Translations under genes and position numbers: made by a program
The notes under the pieces: generated by a model
Databases searched by the model: none
Told to the model about the DNA's origin: nothing
The model's input: only the letters and a program-made list of their open reading frames with translations
Assembly (NCBI GenBank): GCA_032718475.1
Contig: JAUCBJ010003498.1
Location: 1 to 50,779, forward strand
Reading direction: 5' to 3'
DNA from: Nemertoderma westbladi
Taxonomy: Eukaryota; Xenacoelomorpha; Nemertodermatida; Nemertodermatidae
Length of the DNA: 50,779 nucleotides
Part shown: positions 12,540 to 23,950 of the stretch, piece by piece
How positions within the stretch are numbered: the stretch's first letter is position 1
How the letters are laid out: each line of letters opens with the position of its first letter

Positions 12540-13544
12540 GAAGTTAAATGAGTACTAGAGTTTCCTCAGGGGGACCGCACTGGAAATAGTAATCATACGT
12601 TAACGTTGTGCGTATTCCCTGGCCTAACGGCTGAATAAGTACCTCTAGTAGTAAGTTTCGGCGCTGATTCCGTAAATGGCAAGATATTTCGAAATTTTTG
12701 TGTGTTTTATGATCATTTTTTGGTGTCAAATGTGGTGCTGCACCAAAATTACAAATTTTTCAATTTTGGGTGAAAATTACAAAAGTTTCCATAACTCGAG
12801 AATGAAACAACGTAAAGTGGAATAAGCGAAATATCGATAACAAATTCACTAAATTTAGTCTATGAAATAAGTTAGTAGAAAATTTAATTTCATACGAATA
12901 AAAAATGCACTTTACATTTATTTGAAAGGCTATTTATTACTCAGTACTGAATAACTGAATCGAAAAAATAATCTTCTTAACTGTTTCTCCTGTCACAACA
13001 TGTACCCCCAGGCAGCCTTTGCAACAATACGCCTCTCACCTGCTCCCTGCAAAAATACCGCAATACTGCAAATAAATTAATTTTAGTGAGCCATAAAATC
13101 TTTTATTATTGTGTTAGGGCGAATGAGTGGTTTCAAATTATTATGGTGTGATATTATGGTTTTGTTCAGAAATGGAAAAAATAATTTATTTTATCCATCC
13201 ATTTAATTTAATTCATTATTAGGCCCTATAACTTTTTGTTGGGCACAGCTTTAAATTTATATTTTAATATTGAATTATTTATTTTCAAATTAATTATTAA
13301 TTAAATTATTAATTTATTTTTTTGTATTTTTCATGTATGAAAGTGAGGTATGCGCGTTTTGTTGACCCCACTACTCCTAAAATATAATGATCTTTTATAA
13401 AGGCTGGACTTTGAATTTTAGTTCTTAGTTTCTTTCTGTGGGTCGGCGTCATGGCCTACTTTATAAGAGGCCATGACAATGCACGGGCAAATAGCTGACT
13501 TGGAGGCCACTTTGTTTATGGGTGTAAGTCGGAATATATGGTAG
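12540..13544. other. Intronic AT-rich stretch with a 9-bp-stem hairpin
   Basis: A single copy of the GGTGCTGCACC motif lies near 12,733, linking this stretch to the repeats at 0.3 and 35 kb. At 13448-13477 the sequence GTCATGGCC, 12 bases, GGCCATGAC forms a perfect 9-bp stem. No coding sequence is supported. Confidence 0.5.
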
Positions 13545-14901
13545 ATACAAACTTCTAACCTTTACCTACCCCCACTAAGTCGATGCTGAGGATCTCAAAT
13601 ATCATATTTAAAATTGTTTATCTCGAGACCCTGTTGCTATGGCAACATCTAATCAGTGGATACCGGTTGACCGGTATTTGTCTGTCTGTATAGCATGTAG
13701 CCTATATCTGTATATGCCTACTGGCCTAGTTTCTAGTGGGGCGGCCTACTTCATGTGTACTTCTGTATTCTGTTTTCTTCCAAATGTATAGCATATAGTA
13801 CTTATCCTTTATCGGTGTCCGTGACCACTTATGACTTAATACTCCTTGCTTAATACATGTTGTTGTTTGTGATACCGGTACCTCGTTTTATTATGTTTGA
13901 CAGTTGATGTGGTAGGCCTAGCCTATTAATTCGGTAATTCAGTAATTACCGTCTGAGATCTGACCGTGACCGACAGATTGAACAGTTGAAGCAGTAATCA
14001 TCGCCTCGGAGTCCTTACTTACCTGCATTCAGTATTTACATGCGGTTTTCTAGTTGCATTGCATGCGATGCCTAGAAAGTGCTGCGTTCCACTTTGTCGC
14101 TCCAACTATGCAAATGAATCACCGGTAACCGTTTATCGAGTTCCTAGTGACAAGCCGTACCATTCTCAATGGATGAGCGTTCTATTGAAAGTTATAACAG
14201 ATGTTTATCTAAACATTCAATCTTCTAATGGTAATGTTATTGCAATTCTTGGTGACAATATGTCTGTCAATCGAAGCTTTTTTGCTTTATTTGAAACTGA
14301 GGTAGGAAAGCCTTGGTTAACCACTCAGGGAACATTTCTTATTCACAAAGCTGTATACCCGAAACCTATTGAGAGACAAGACGTTTGTTTAATGCTTCGA
14401 GTATTTTGTGACGAAATTGTAACAGCTTTACGTACTCATACGAAATCAAACAAAACTGACAAAGACACGGCAGATTTCATAGAAGATTTTGTGAAGGCAT
14501 TCAATATATTAAATGTGAAGTCCAAGAACGAGGCTAGGCCTATACATTTAAATGATGAATGGCGGAGTCCCATATCAGATCCTGGTGATAAACGGTTGGA
14601 TATACTGCTCGATATAGCTTCTAATGTTGAGAAAATGAGGTGTGTAAATGGTAAAACTCGCTATCAGACATTTACAACAGATACAGCTAGCGCCATTGTG
14701 CATACGTTAACGTTTCGTGGTTTTGTAGATTTGGTGAAATCGTTACGCGATTACGACTCACATAAATTGGTACTGGTAATTGGTATCCACTGATTAGATG
14801 TTGCCATAGCAGCAGGGCCTCGAGATAAACAATTTTAAATATGATATTTGAGATCCTCAGCATCGACTTAGTGGGGGTAGGTAAAGGTTAGAAGTTTGTA
14901 T
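13545..14901. mobile_element. THAP/P-like DNA transposon with 120-bp terminal inverted repeats
   Basis: The left end 13545-13664 (starting ATACAAACTTCTAACC) is repeated in inverse orientation at 14782-14901 with very few differences, for example around CCCTGTTGCTATGG against CCCTGCTGCTATGG. The element is 1,357 bp and carries one reading frame that ends inside the right repeat. I cannot see a clear target-site duplication, so the exact outer boundary is uncertain by a few bases. It lies inside the intron of the caspase gene. P-like assignment rests on the THAP start of its ORF. Confidence 0.85.
14068..14793 (+). pseudogene. Truncated THAP-domain protein of the P-like element
   Basis: The ATG at 14068 gives MPRKCCVPLC, the classic beginning of a THAP zinc finger (C-x4-C), followed by YRVPSD and a Trp. 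The second half of the finger (C-x2-H) is missing: after QWMSVL the protein continues in sequence like the middle of P-element/THAP9-type transposases (ILGDNMSVNRSFFALF). The frame stays open to 14793 with no catalytic core recognisable. This looks like an internally deleted derivative that keeps a readable frame of 242 codons including the stop. It could encode a DNA-binding-defective remnant or be non-functional. Confidence 0.7.
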
Positions 14902-14902
14902 T

Positions 14903-15260
14903 AAAATCATATAAATCCACTTTTCTTAGTCGTGGAAAAATCTTATAAAACTACTTTTATTTACCGTGCAAGTTTTAATAAACATATAAAACCACTTTTC
15001 CAGGTCTATTAAATATCATATAAAACCATTTTTCCAGGTCTATTAAATATCATATAAAGCCATTTTTCCAGGTCTATTAAATATCATATAAAACCATTTT
15101 TCCAGGTCTGTTAAATATTAATTACTACAGTAATATAAAACCACTTCTCTCAAGTCGAGTAAAAATCATATAAAACCATAAATCATTTTAATCATATTAT
15201 TATCATATATTAAATCTGCACACATCATTAGTGGTTTTTATATGATTTTATGACTAAGAA
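14903..15260. repeat. 34-bp tandem repeat and flanking inverted copy
   Basis: Four units at exactly 34-bp spacing start with CAGGTCTATTAAATATCATA (15001, 15035, 15069, 15103), with looser units before and after. Near 14905 the wording AAAATCATATAAATCCACTTTTCTTAGTC is mirrored near 15230-15262 as its inverse, so the tandem block sits between inverted ends. This may be a small non-autonomous element directly abutting the P-like element. Confidence 0.7.
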
Positions 15261-15261
15261 A

Positions 15262-15645
15262 ATTGGTTTTATTGGGCCTGATTCAGCCACCGCAGCTTAT
15301 GTTTTCTCCATAAATTTATTGTCATCTTAACTTTTTTAATGCATCGTGTAAAATTTATTTTTTCTATTTTGGTAGTATCAGATGATATTAAAACACCGAG
15401 GACATTGAAGGGTTAATCCGGCTCTAACCATTTTAATTTACGATGGGGGCATAGTTTTACTCTAGAATTCTTTGTTTTGCCGATACGGATAACTTCGGTT
15501 TTGGATTCATTTAGTTCGAGGCCTAAGACCAGAGAAAATTGTTATAATAAAACTAGTAGGAATTCTAGAACATCAGCGTAATCAATTATAAAAAACTTTG
15601 TATCATCGGCGTACTGTGATACTTTATTTACCAGATCGAATTGTT
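15262..15645 (-). pseudogene. LINE reverse-transcriptase remnant
   Basis: Read on the minus strand, 15645 down to about 15600 gives VNKVSQYADDTKFF, the motif C of a non-LTR reverse transcriptase. This is followed by LGLELNESKTEVIRIG and a stretch ending in KKVKMTINLWRKHKLRW, all in the usual order for the RT palm and thumb. Several internal stops and frame changes show decay. It is inside the intron, opposite to the gene's direction. Confidence 0.75.
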
Positions 15646-15669
15646 ATTTCCAGGTCTATTTTTTTACCT

Positions 15670-15741
15670 GGCCGCTAGCTGAATGGTTAGAGCGTCAAAC
15701 TTCCAACCCGGAGGTCACCAGTTCGATCCCATCTGGATGTC
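15670..15741 (+). repeat. tRNA-like SINE head
   Basis: Box A TAGCTGAATGG and box B GTTCGATCC match the pol III consensus, and an anticodon-like stem ACTTC/GAGGT lies between them. The loop lacks T33, so it is unlikely to be a working tRNA. The downstream 50 bases may be SINE body. It is the second tRNA-like sequence in this intron. Confidence 0.55.
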
Positions 15742-16278
15742 ATAGCCGACTTTGCAAAAGCAGTGCCAACAAAAAGTTATAATATAATCTGTTGCAATTT
15801 TAGCACAGAAAATACTGAGATGGGTACAAGAAAGGGACGAAAGAGATGTTTTGGCGTTTGCTCTGTTAGATTGCCCATTAAACTTTAGGAAAAGTCACGA
15901 AATCTCTGCTTTTCCAACGACCCTGACTCAAAGATACAGATGTATTACAAAGAAATTTCAAAAATGCACCCCCCCAGGGCAAGCTACTACAGAATTACTT
16001 AAGCTGCTACAGAATTACTTATACTGTCGCACTGCACACCGGTAAATGTACCGGTTGCGCGGTAGCTGTAATGTGGGAATGTAGGTTTATAGCATGGATA
16101 TTAATTAATATTGGATAGCAGATTATTCGTACCGGTATTATAAATATCCCTCTCTATTAGAAGTAGATCAATATTAATATTTGTAAATTGTAATATTGTA
16201 AATAATATTTTATTATTAATCAATTATAATTTATTATAATCATCTGATTAGTTTGTGTTGTTATTTTATTATTTGCAG

Positions 16279-18548
16279 AAAATAAACTTTATTTCGATCT
16301 CAGCAACTCAATGAATAGAACAAGAGATGAAACAGATGAAACCTTATCGATAAAGTTACTGAAGGATTACGAGACCCGGTTGACGCATGGAATTCAGTTA
16401 TCTGCTGATGGAAAAACGATTCTAGTTTACGTCAATAATAAGTTAATGATTTGCGATGCTGCCAGTGGGAAGAAGATTATTACAGAAGATAAAATTAATA
16501 TCAAACCATCGCTATATCTATATGATGCAAAATTATCGGCTGATGGAAGAAGAATATGTTATCGAACTTTAGATGGTTTTATTCATATTCGGGATTCTAC
16601 TGATGGAGAATTAATATTCGATCATTTTGATTCCCATTCGGTAATAAAGGAGGAAGATTTAATCAATAAAACATCACCGATACTCACAAACAGTATAAAC
16701 TTCCATCCTAAGGATTCAAATATATTCTGTTTCTCGTCCCACAACGGGACTATCAGTTGTATCAATACGGAGGTCACCGACTCCACTATAACTTGGGAGG
16801 CCCACTCCCCTTCCCAGATAGGAGTTTCATTCTCACCAACAGCTAAACATCTAATAACCTACTCCACTCACCCAACTCCAACTCCGGGAGTTAAACTTTG
16901 GGATTTTATTAATTTATCTTCAATACAAAAGCCAATTAAAGTCTTTGAGTTCAGTAAATTTGGTATAGAATGTCTAGATTGGGTTGCGGACGATATAATA
17001 ATTATAGGTTATAACGTTAATGTTGGGTTTTGGGGGTTCCGTGTAGATTGTTGGAACTTATTGGATGGGAAGCCGATATGGGGGAGGAGATTTACCAACA
17101 AGTTATACAACATTCATCTCCAAGGAATTAAATACCTCGGAGCGGTGGATCGCGTTCTTATAATAACCGGATATACATCGGGGCGATCGGGTGCGGAACT
17201 ACTGGATGGTAAAACCGGAGAACTAACCCACCGAATGGTAACCGGTACAATCGGACCGGTTAAGTTGACATCCAGCCGCGTGGATGTAACTCAGTCTGGT
17301 AAGTTTATGTGTTACTGTAACATTGGGGCCGATACTGTAACACTAAACATTAACAGCGTCGGTACAGAATCGTCCAGCGGTGGTAAACTAACTGGATACG
17401 GCGGGGTTCGAGTTCTAGATACGGAACCGATTACCATAGCAGCGAGTACGCGGGACTCCCTCCATATAATGGATATGGAAGGGAATATTAAACTAAATAA
17501 AGAGGTAGAGAGTCCGATATGGTCGTTAACTGGAATAGAAAACCAACCGGTTTTCGCTTACGGGTGTGTCAACGGAATTATTTGTGTTTATTATGGAAAT
17601 AAATTTATTAATTTACCAACAACATCTAGTGAACGTGTAGAGAAATTAGTTTTTGTTGCTCCATCGAACTATTTAGTTAGTAAAGCGGCTGATAAACTCA
17701 GTGTGTGGAGTTATAAAGAGTCGGCTGAGTTACTCCGAGAATATTATCGATATGGAAGATTATCGATATGGGAATTATATCGTTGCTTGGTAGGGAAACC
17801 GGGGCACTTAATTAGAGAATTACAACCCAATCCGGGGTCTAAGATTAGGTGGTTAGTAGCATTAAACTGTAACAATACAGTAGCAACTCTAGATGAGAGC
17901 GGTAAATTAATTCTTACCGATATATTAACTGGGAAACATTCGGTTGTTGGTGAATTCCCAAAGGGTTGTGGGTTGGTAGTTTTACCTGATTCTAGAATTA
18001 TTCTTGTATCTGGGTTAAGTAACAATAAGTTACTCAGTTGGTTAGTAAAAGTAACTGACGACGGATTCCCAGTTACTGAGTTAGAAAGTTTCAGTTTAAC
18101 CACATTCGCTTTCTCTCCCAACAGCTCCTACATAGCCGTAGTAAAGGGTTCAGTTGTATTAGTTTATTCTAAAGACGGAATTCAGTTTCCTATAAATAAT
18201 GAAAGTTTAAATATAAAGGAATTAGATTGGATTAGCGAAGCGACTAATTGGGTTAATAAACTCTCTATTATCACTAAGTTTAATTACAAACCTACGGCTG
18301 TAATAAACACTGTAGAGGGGGTCGGAAAGGTGGACTTTGTAAACAAAGATTGTGATACGATTATTATTAGAGGCGATTTAAATATTTCGATATTTTCAGT
18401 TAAAGGTGAATTTTTACAAAGAATTCCTATAAGAATTGTTCCTACTTCTTCTACTATCAGCTGTTCTTTAAACTCATTGATGTTTGTAGTTGTTGGTGAG
18501 GATCTCAATATTTATATGTTTAAACAATTAAATAGGTTAATTCAATAA
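16279..18548 (+). CDS. Exon 2 of caspase-NB-ARC-WD40 protein (WD40-like propellers)
   Basis: This exon contributes about 756 codons and the stop. By eye it holds about 15 beta-propeller blades: LSADGKTILVYVNNKLMICD, LSADGRRICYRTLDGFIHIRD, VSFSPTAKHLITYS..VKLWD, and so on to SLNSLMFVVVGEDLNIYMF. That is enough for two propellers, as in APAF-1, which has 7 plus 8 blades. Many blades lack the strict WD pair, as expected for diverged copies. It starts after a TTTGCAG acceptor and joins exon 1 in frame. A stand-alone start at the ATG 16311 is possible but less likely, because the 11 codons before it are open only as far as the acceptor. An AATAAA lies near 18,683. Expected role: autoinhibition and ligand sensing for the upstream ATPase/protease. 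Confidence 0.8.
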
Positions 18549-18833
18549 TTATTATGTTATTATTATACCTATTGACATTTAATACTAAATTTTTCGCGGG
18601 AAGATATTAACTTCCAATGTAAATTACTTGGAATAACTATTTATCATTGTATCAAAATGCAAATTCAAACAGCTCAACTCGCAATAAATTATTTTTTTAA
18701 CAAATATTAACAATTAAGTGAATACAGGTGGTTTAATTATTATTTTAAATACATTCAATTACATATAAATATATTAATTTGTTATAATAATTTAATATTT
18801 TAATACCAATAACTAGACTTTAAGACCCGGTTT

Positions 18834-19358
18834 AGCGACGCGCTTTGCTTTGGCTTTCAAAGCACTTTCAGCGCATTTTAGATCTTTAACGACAACGCAT
18901 TTCAAATGCGTTGAGAGTGCGTTCAAAGTGCTCTGAAAACCCAGAGTTGAGAAATGTTTAACTTTCCGCTCTAAATCGTTCCATTTTATCAGTACGGCTA
19001 TTTTATACTTTTCATACTTTTCTCATTAATTCCCTAGTATAAAATATATTTCCTAGCGATTAATTAATACTGGTAGTTTATTGTAGTTGTATTGTTAATA
19101 GTTTATTGTTATTGATCTTTCGCTTTTCTCAAACATTGTCGCAGCTGTTTAAATATTTCTGCAACCACATTTACACAAAGCGTTGTTGCTAAAGCGATAA
19201 CGCTTCGCTCTGCAGTTTCGCTTTTACGATGCTTTTAATGCTCTCAACGCACTAAGAACTCGTTTTTCAAGTTGTCCCAGCGCGTTAAGAGTTCTCTCAA
19301 AGTGTTCTGAAAGTGCGTGGAAAGTACATGGAAAGCAAGCGTGTCGATAAACCAGGCC
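18834..19358. mobile_element. Harbinger-like MITE, TAA target duplication
   Basis: The left end GACCCGGTTTAGCGACGCGC is mirrored by a right end whose reverse complement reads GGCCTGGTTTATCGACACGC. TAA flanks both sides (18831-18833, 19359-19361). Internal sequence is rich in GCGTT/AACGC wording in both orientations, so it would fold back. A 3-bp TWA duplication and no ORF suggest a PIF/Harbinger-type non-autonomous element. It begins 285 bp after the caspase gene's stop. Confidence 0.75.
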
Positions 19359-19361
19359 TAA

Positions 19362-19924
19362 ATGGGTACATAAACAAACACTCAACAGGTTAGGGAAAGT
19401 TTCTTAAGAATCCTGTAAATTAATTAGGATAATTTTCTTTAGATATTTATTCATTTAAATTGCAGATAATTAACATTTTATTTTCTTTGCAAACTCAGAG
19501 CGGTTTATATTTAAATAATGAACATTTATATATTCCTTTAGCAGAGTAAACTGCTCTTTCCCAGTTTCGATTTTTAATAATTATTATTTAATTGGTAGTG
19601 CTGTTATTGATAATTTAATATTTGTAAAATTTGGTATGTATTGTGTTTTTCGTTTTTATAATAATTATTAAATATTTTCAAAATTAATTGTAGCCTTAGA
19701 CTAAGGTCGACGTTATTAGATAATTAATTTTACATTGAACGTCATTTGCGACAATTCAATATACAATATTTAAATCCAGAATTAGTTGTCCTACATTTTG
19801 TATTTTAGTATAATTTTTTTACACAACTGCGCAGATCCGAAGTTATGAATCAATGAGATAAAATTATTGGGAAGAAATCTAATTTTGAGTTCGGCGGATA
19901 AAATATATAAAGTTATCTAAAAGC
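19362..19924. other. AT-rich gene-less stretch
   Basis: I see no coding frame with a recognisable domain and no clear repeat boundary. It lies between the MITE and the minus-strand SINE. Confidence 0.4.
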
Positions 19925-20215
19925 TATTAGCCGTGAACGTGAGTGAAACTTACTGGAGGCAACCTGAAGTCTCATCAATCTTGGCTGTTATCTGTAAGGC
20001 AGAGAGGGCACCACACTTACTCACAATGTTGAATACTCATCACTAGCCAACCTCTTTCTTTACTCCCCCCAGATTCCAGGTTCCCATATCGCTGTACTGA
20101 CGTACCAGTTACGAAATTGAAACTGATTCAGCCCGGGTTCGAACTCGGGATCTCTAATATAGAGGATAATAGAGTAACTCCTCCACTAACTAGACAGATT
20201 CTAGATATGGAGTTA
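19925..20215 (-). mobile_element. tRNA-derived SINE, minus-strand copy
   Basis: On the minus strand a tRNA-like head (box A-like TAGTTAGTGGA, box B GTTCGAACCC in a CCCGAGTTCGAACCCGGG arm) is followed by TTTCAATTTCGTAACTGG and a body of about 190 bp. The body matches the plus-strand copy at 20.45-20.70 kb in order and content: GTATTCAAC, AGTAAGTGTGG, CCTCTCT and AACAGCCAAGA blocks. Head, body and order define a SINE family. Confidence 0.7.
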
Positions 20216-20452
20216 AATGGAGCAATATTGTTGTGTGTGTGATTATCTGGCGGCGATGTGCTGCCTACGGCAAGTATTGAATCAATTACGGTTGGGGTTA
20301 TTTAATACCTGGCGGCAACATACTCCACGGCAAGTATTGTAATATTATATATAGAGTATGTAGTCGGGGTAATATGTATCGAAGTTGGATTTTATACGGG
20401 AGTATAAGATTGATAAATATGGTATCCAAATATTCATCTCGTAACCCCTTCA

Positions 20453-20700
20453 CCATGGCGACCAATGAATGAGTCACACCTTTGATCTCCAGCTGGGAGG
20501 TCCCGTGTTCGATTCCGGGTCAGGTCAGTTACAATTTCGTAACTGGAAAGTCGAAGCAGCGATAAGGGAGCATGGGATCCGTGGGGACTGAAGAATGGGG
20601 TTGGATGGTGAGAGTATTCAACTTTGGGAGTTAGTGTGGCGACCTCTCTAACTGTCAGGTAACTGCCAAGAGAGAGAAGTCTCCAATAATTCGTTTTTTT
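20453..20700 (+). mobile_element. tRNA-derived SINE, plus-strand copy of the same family
   Basis: The head has box B GTTCGATTCCGGG in a T-arm context, followed by GTTACAATTTCGTAACTGG, itself a small inverted repeat. The body ends near a T-rich stretch at 20,695. The body aligns by eye with the inverted copy ending at 20,215. The two copies are head to head, about 240 bp apart, so a transcript through both could fold into a long imperfect hairpin. Confidence 0.7.
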
Positions 20701-21429
20701 CGTCCATTGTTTTTCTTAAAATTGCCAGTTATTGAGTAACGTCGATTTGCCTGGTGAATTAATTAACTAATTTTAGTCGGAATAAAAATTAATAATATTG
20801 TTCCAAAAATGGGTTCGTTTCATAAACCAATAAATAATATTGTGGTATAACTATAAATAACAATTCGGTTTTAGGTTCAGCGCTGTTGGATCTCAGTTAA
20901 TTTACAATAATTTAATGTTATATTTTGTTTATGTTTGTTTGTTAATGTATGTGATATATTTGATTAAAGTTTAATCTAAAGAATTAAATGGTTTATTTAG
21001 TTTTATTTATACGAAGGTAAATTATACGAAATAATTGTCACGGTGGTTACCATAGAATAATATATTTTTAGCCTTTTCGGTAAAACAGCATCTGTAATAA
21101 GAAGAGATATCGTTGATAGGTTGTTTAGATTCTCAACTCAATTTCTACAATTTTAATATTATATGACTCATTCATGCCGTCAAAAATTCAGACATACCAG
21201 ATTTTAGCAGGTTGAGATTTTGCAGGTTGGCGAATTTATTTCAGATGTCATTTATTGTGCCAGAATGTCTAAAGGGTCGCAGCTTTAGCTGTGGAAATAT
21301 TTCACTATTAGGTAGCTATTTGTATTTTAGTACTACGTAAAAACTTTTAAAATCCGATGTATTTTGCCTTGCTTTCACAGTTTCGTTATAAATTCATATA
21401 TTACCCATATTTAGTACATTTTGGCACAA
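20701..21429. other. Gene-less AT-rich stretch
   Basis: No ORF or repeat boundary can be supported. In the gap between the two SINE copies (about 20,245-20,335) a CTGGCGGC...CGGCAAGTATTG pair is repeated once, a minor duplication. Confidence 0.35.
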
Positions 21430-23950
21430 GTTTACTACCTGGTCCAGTGGCCCGGTAGGTTAGCGCGCAGGTCGTACCGGTATATGTTATAGTTCGAGAG
21501 TTCGAATTTAGTTCAGTAGATTTTACATTTTTTGAGCATCTTTATTTCTGTTTCGTTAAGAATAGATAAGCCAATGCAGTGCGTAGAATACATGAACTGA
21601 TTAGTTGGGCCAATCATAAGGTGCTTAATAATTTATTGGTCCAATGTGAGCCCATGGAATGTGGTAGAATGTTCCAGTGCGATTCCATGCTTAGGATTTC
21701 CTATATAAGGTGCCGTTTGCCCTTCGGTTATGACTACCTAACTAACATACTATAGTTAAACTTGTCATTCCTAACTATTTGTTATCTAATTGCTTTTATG
21801 TCAAGTTTAGTGTAAATTTCATCAAATCATTTGGTTACTTACGTTAAAATATACTGCAAACTCAGAACACGTTCGTGGGGCCTTCGCGCAGGACGAGGCC
21901 CAGTTATGAGATACAAATTGAAATTGAGCGACTGTATCACAAAATCAGTATTTGAGAAATTTAACCACACCGACAATCAATCAAAGAAAGGGGGACAGTA
22001 CGTGTTCAGCCCTTTTACTCCTACCAACCAATACATAACCGCGACATCTACCACCCAAGGGGCGGAAGGGTAGCACAAACTTATTTCCAATCACACGTTC
22101 AATATGCAAAGCAATGTGGTTTATAGGAAATATCGAGAATTCGAGAAAATCGAGAATATGAGAAACTTGATCGAAATACCTGCTCATCCCAGTATCCGTC
22201 CGTAGTCACCGGACAGCTGCGGTTTATTCCCGTAGAACAGTAGAATTCCCGCAGCTTCCAACCCAATTCGACAACGAATTCGCCTCACACTTTCGCGTGG
22301 CAGAGAACGTAATCCTGTACGATCACGTCTGCCCGACTTTCAACAATTTCCCCCAGGCTATCCCAGGATCCGGCTGTCCGGGCCGCCGCTAAACCCAAAT
22401 CGCAATCCTCGTCGATTCGTCCAGTCGTCGACGTAAGTCGGACTCTTCCCACCGCACTCCAAGGTGGGTGGCCTGAGTGAGGCATGAGGAACTCGGCGGT
22501 GGCCCGCATAACGATCCGACCGACCGCCGCATTTCCAGTGTAGTAAATAGAATCTTACTGACAAGCAAGCAATTCCGTAGTATTTATTCCTCAGTTAATC
22601 GCATCTTGATGCCACTCGGCTGCTCGGGTCCAGATACACTGGACTGTCGGAAGCTGTTTAGATGAAGAAGTTGTTTAGATGGCCTTGCCAACGACCAACG
22701 ACCTGAAGACGGTACCGGTAACTCTGTACCACTGTAACAGTTAACAGTACCGGTACCGTACTGTAATCCTGTAGTCTCCTAGCAACCAGCTGATGCCAAG
22801 CCTAATAATTTTTGGGTAGATTAATTTTTTATAACTGTAAGACAGTTACACAGATGCTGCACGAAGACCCCACGCAAATTCAACTTGGAAAATTTCTAAA
22901 CTTTGGCCAGATTACATGTGTACCAAGTTTGGTTAAATTTCATTAACATTTGGCTGAGTTATTAACGTTTAAAATTGGATACAACAGAACGACAGAACAA
23001 CAGATCGACAGAGACAGATCAACAGAGCAACAGACACACCGATTGAGTTAGTGGTACCTGTATGCTAAGCTCGCTTACTTTCGTCGCTCGCCCCACATGT
23101 AGCTTTTAGCGTATCTATCTTGAACAGCCGGCGTGCTAAATCTGCCTAAATCTTTAGGCCACAGCAACGCAAGGGGGAGGAATGCCCACACCGCATAAGG
23201 GAACCCGCACCATTTGCCCATGCCCATTTGAAACTAAGACTTTGCTTGACGCCCTTGCCTGTAGATCAGAGGGAGGTGTGACACTGTCCTGGGACGCCAC
23301 AAAGTGTAGGAGCAAAATACATCAGATTAGGACAGAAACCCCTCGGTCAACCTGTACCTCTTACAGATGCGAGCCGATGCTGTTTGTTAGTACGTGCAAG
23401 TACGCTAGGTGCAAATAGCACGCTCTATAATTTGGTGACTTTGCCGTACTAGCGGTACAGTACCGGTTAGCACTGTAGGCCTTGCAGTTTGACTGATCTG
23501 TCTGAGTCCAACGTATTTTCTCAGACAAGGGGGCAGCCTTCTGCTACCAGCACGCATTTAGGCTAAAGGGCGGTTTACTAACATTCTACAACGCCCTTGC
23601 CACGTACTGATAGGTATTTGCTGTATACCACTGCAGCAACAAAGTTCTAGAATGAAACACATACCAGATCAGCTAGACGTATGGTAGTAAATTAACACCC
23701 TATTCTCTATTTTCACAATCAGTGTCTGGTATCAGTGCCTGTGCCAATCACGGGCGTAGTTATTAACACCGTAATTGCCCGGTTGAGTTGTGAATGAAGG
23801 AGGAGAGAGCCCTTTTGACGTCAGTTTGTAAGTATTGCGCCTACAGCGTGCGACTAGCTTATTCGAGTAGCTAGCGCCCGGTATTGTTATTTTGATTAAA
23901 ATCACCAAAACCTAGTATAACAGCGATATACCAAAATTGTTTTATTCGTA
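21430..23950 (+). repeat. Unclassified GC-richer repeat with tRNA-like start and TATA box
   Basis: A tRNA-like stretch at about 21,440-21,525 (box B GAGTTCGAATTT) precedes several CCAAT motifs and a TATATAAGG at about 21,702. Sequence to about 22,700 is clearly GC-richer than its surroundings but has no readable long frame. Parts after 23,380 resemble 28,690-28,990 (GTGCAAAT, GGGCGTAG, ATTAACACC in the same order). I read 21.4-23.9 and 27.7-29.0 kb as two diverged copies of one unknown element. The repeated ACAGAACGACAGAACAACAG wording near 22,983 is mirrored near 34,050. Confidence 0.35.

Larger units (their letters stand above)
7226..16278 (+). other. Predicted 9,053-bp intron of the caspase-NB-ARC-WD40 gene
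   Basis: The donor is G|GTAAGTG after position 7225. The acceptor TTATTATTTGCAG|AA ends at 16278, after a T-rich tract. Exon 1 leaves one base of a codon and exon 2 supplies 32 bases before its first ATG, so the frame is restored exactly with no stop. An in-frame stop at 16245-16247, just upstream of the acceptor, shows that the exon 2 frame opens only there. The intron is filled with tandem repeats and transposon debris listed separately. Extra small exons cannot be ruled out. Confidence 0.75.

Noticed and set aside
14059-14067. Start of the THAP frame at 14059
   Set aside because: That codon is TTG; the ATG at 14068 gives the typical MPRKC start of a THAP domain.
16311-18548. Independent WD40 gene starting at the ATG 16311
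   Set aside because: The frame is open only back to a perfect acceptor at 16278, and the phase matches the exon 1 donor exactly. One spliced gene explains the data better, though a separate gene is not excluded.
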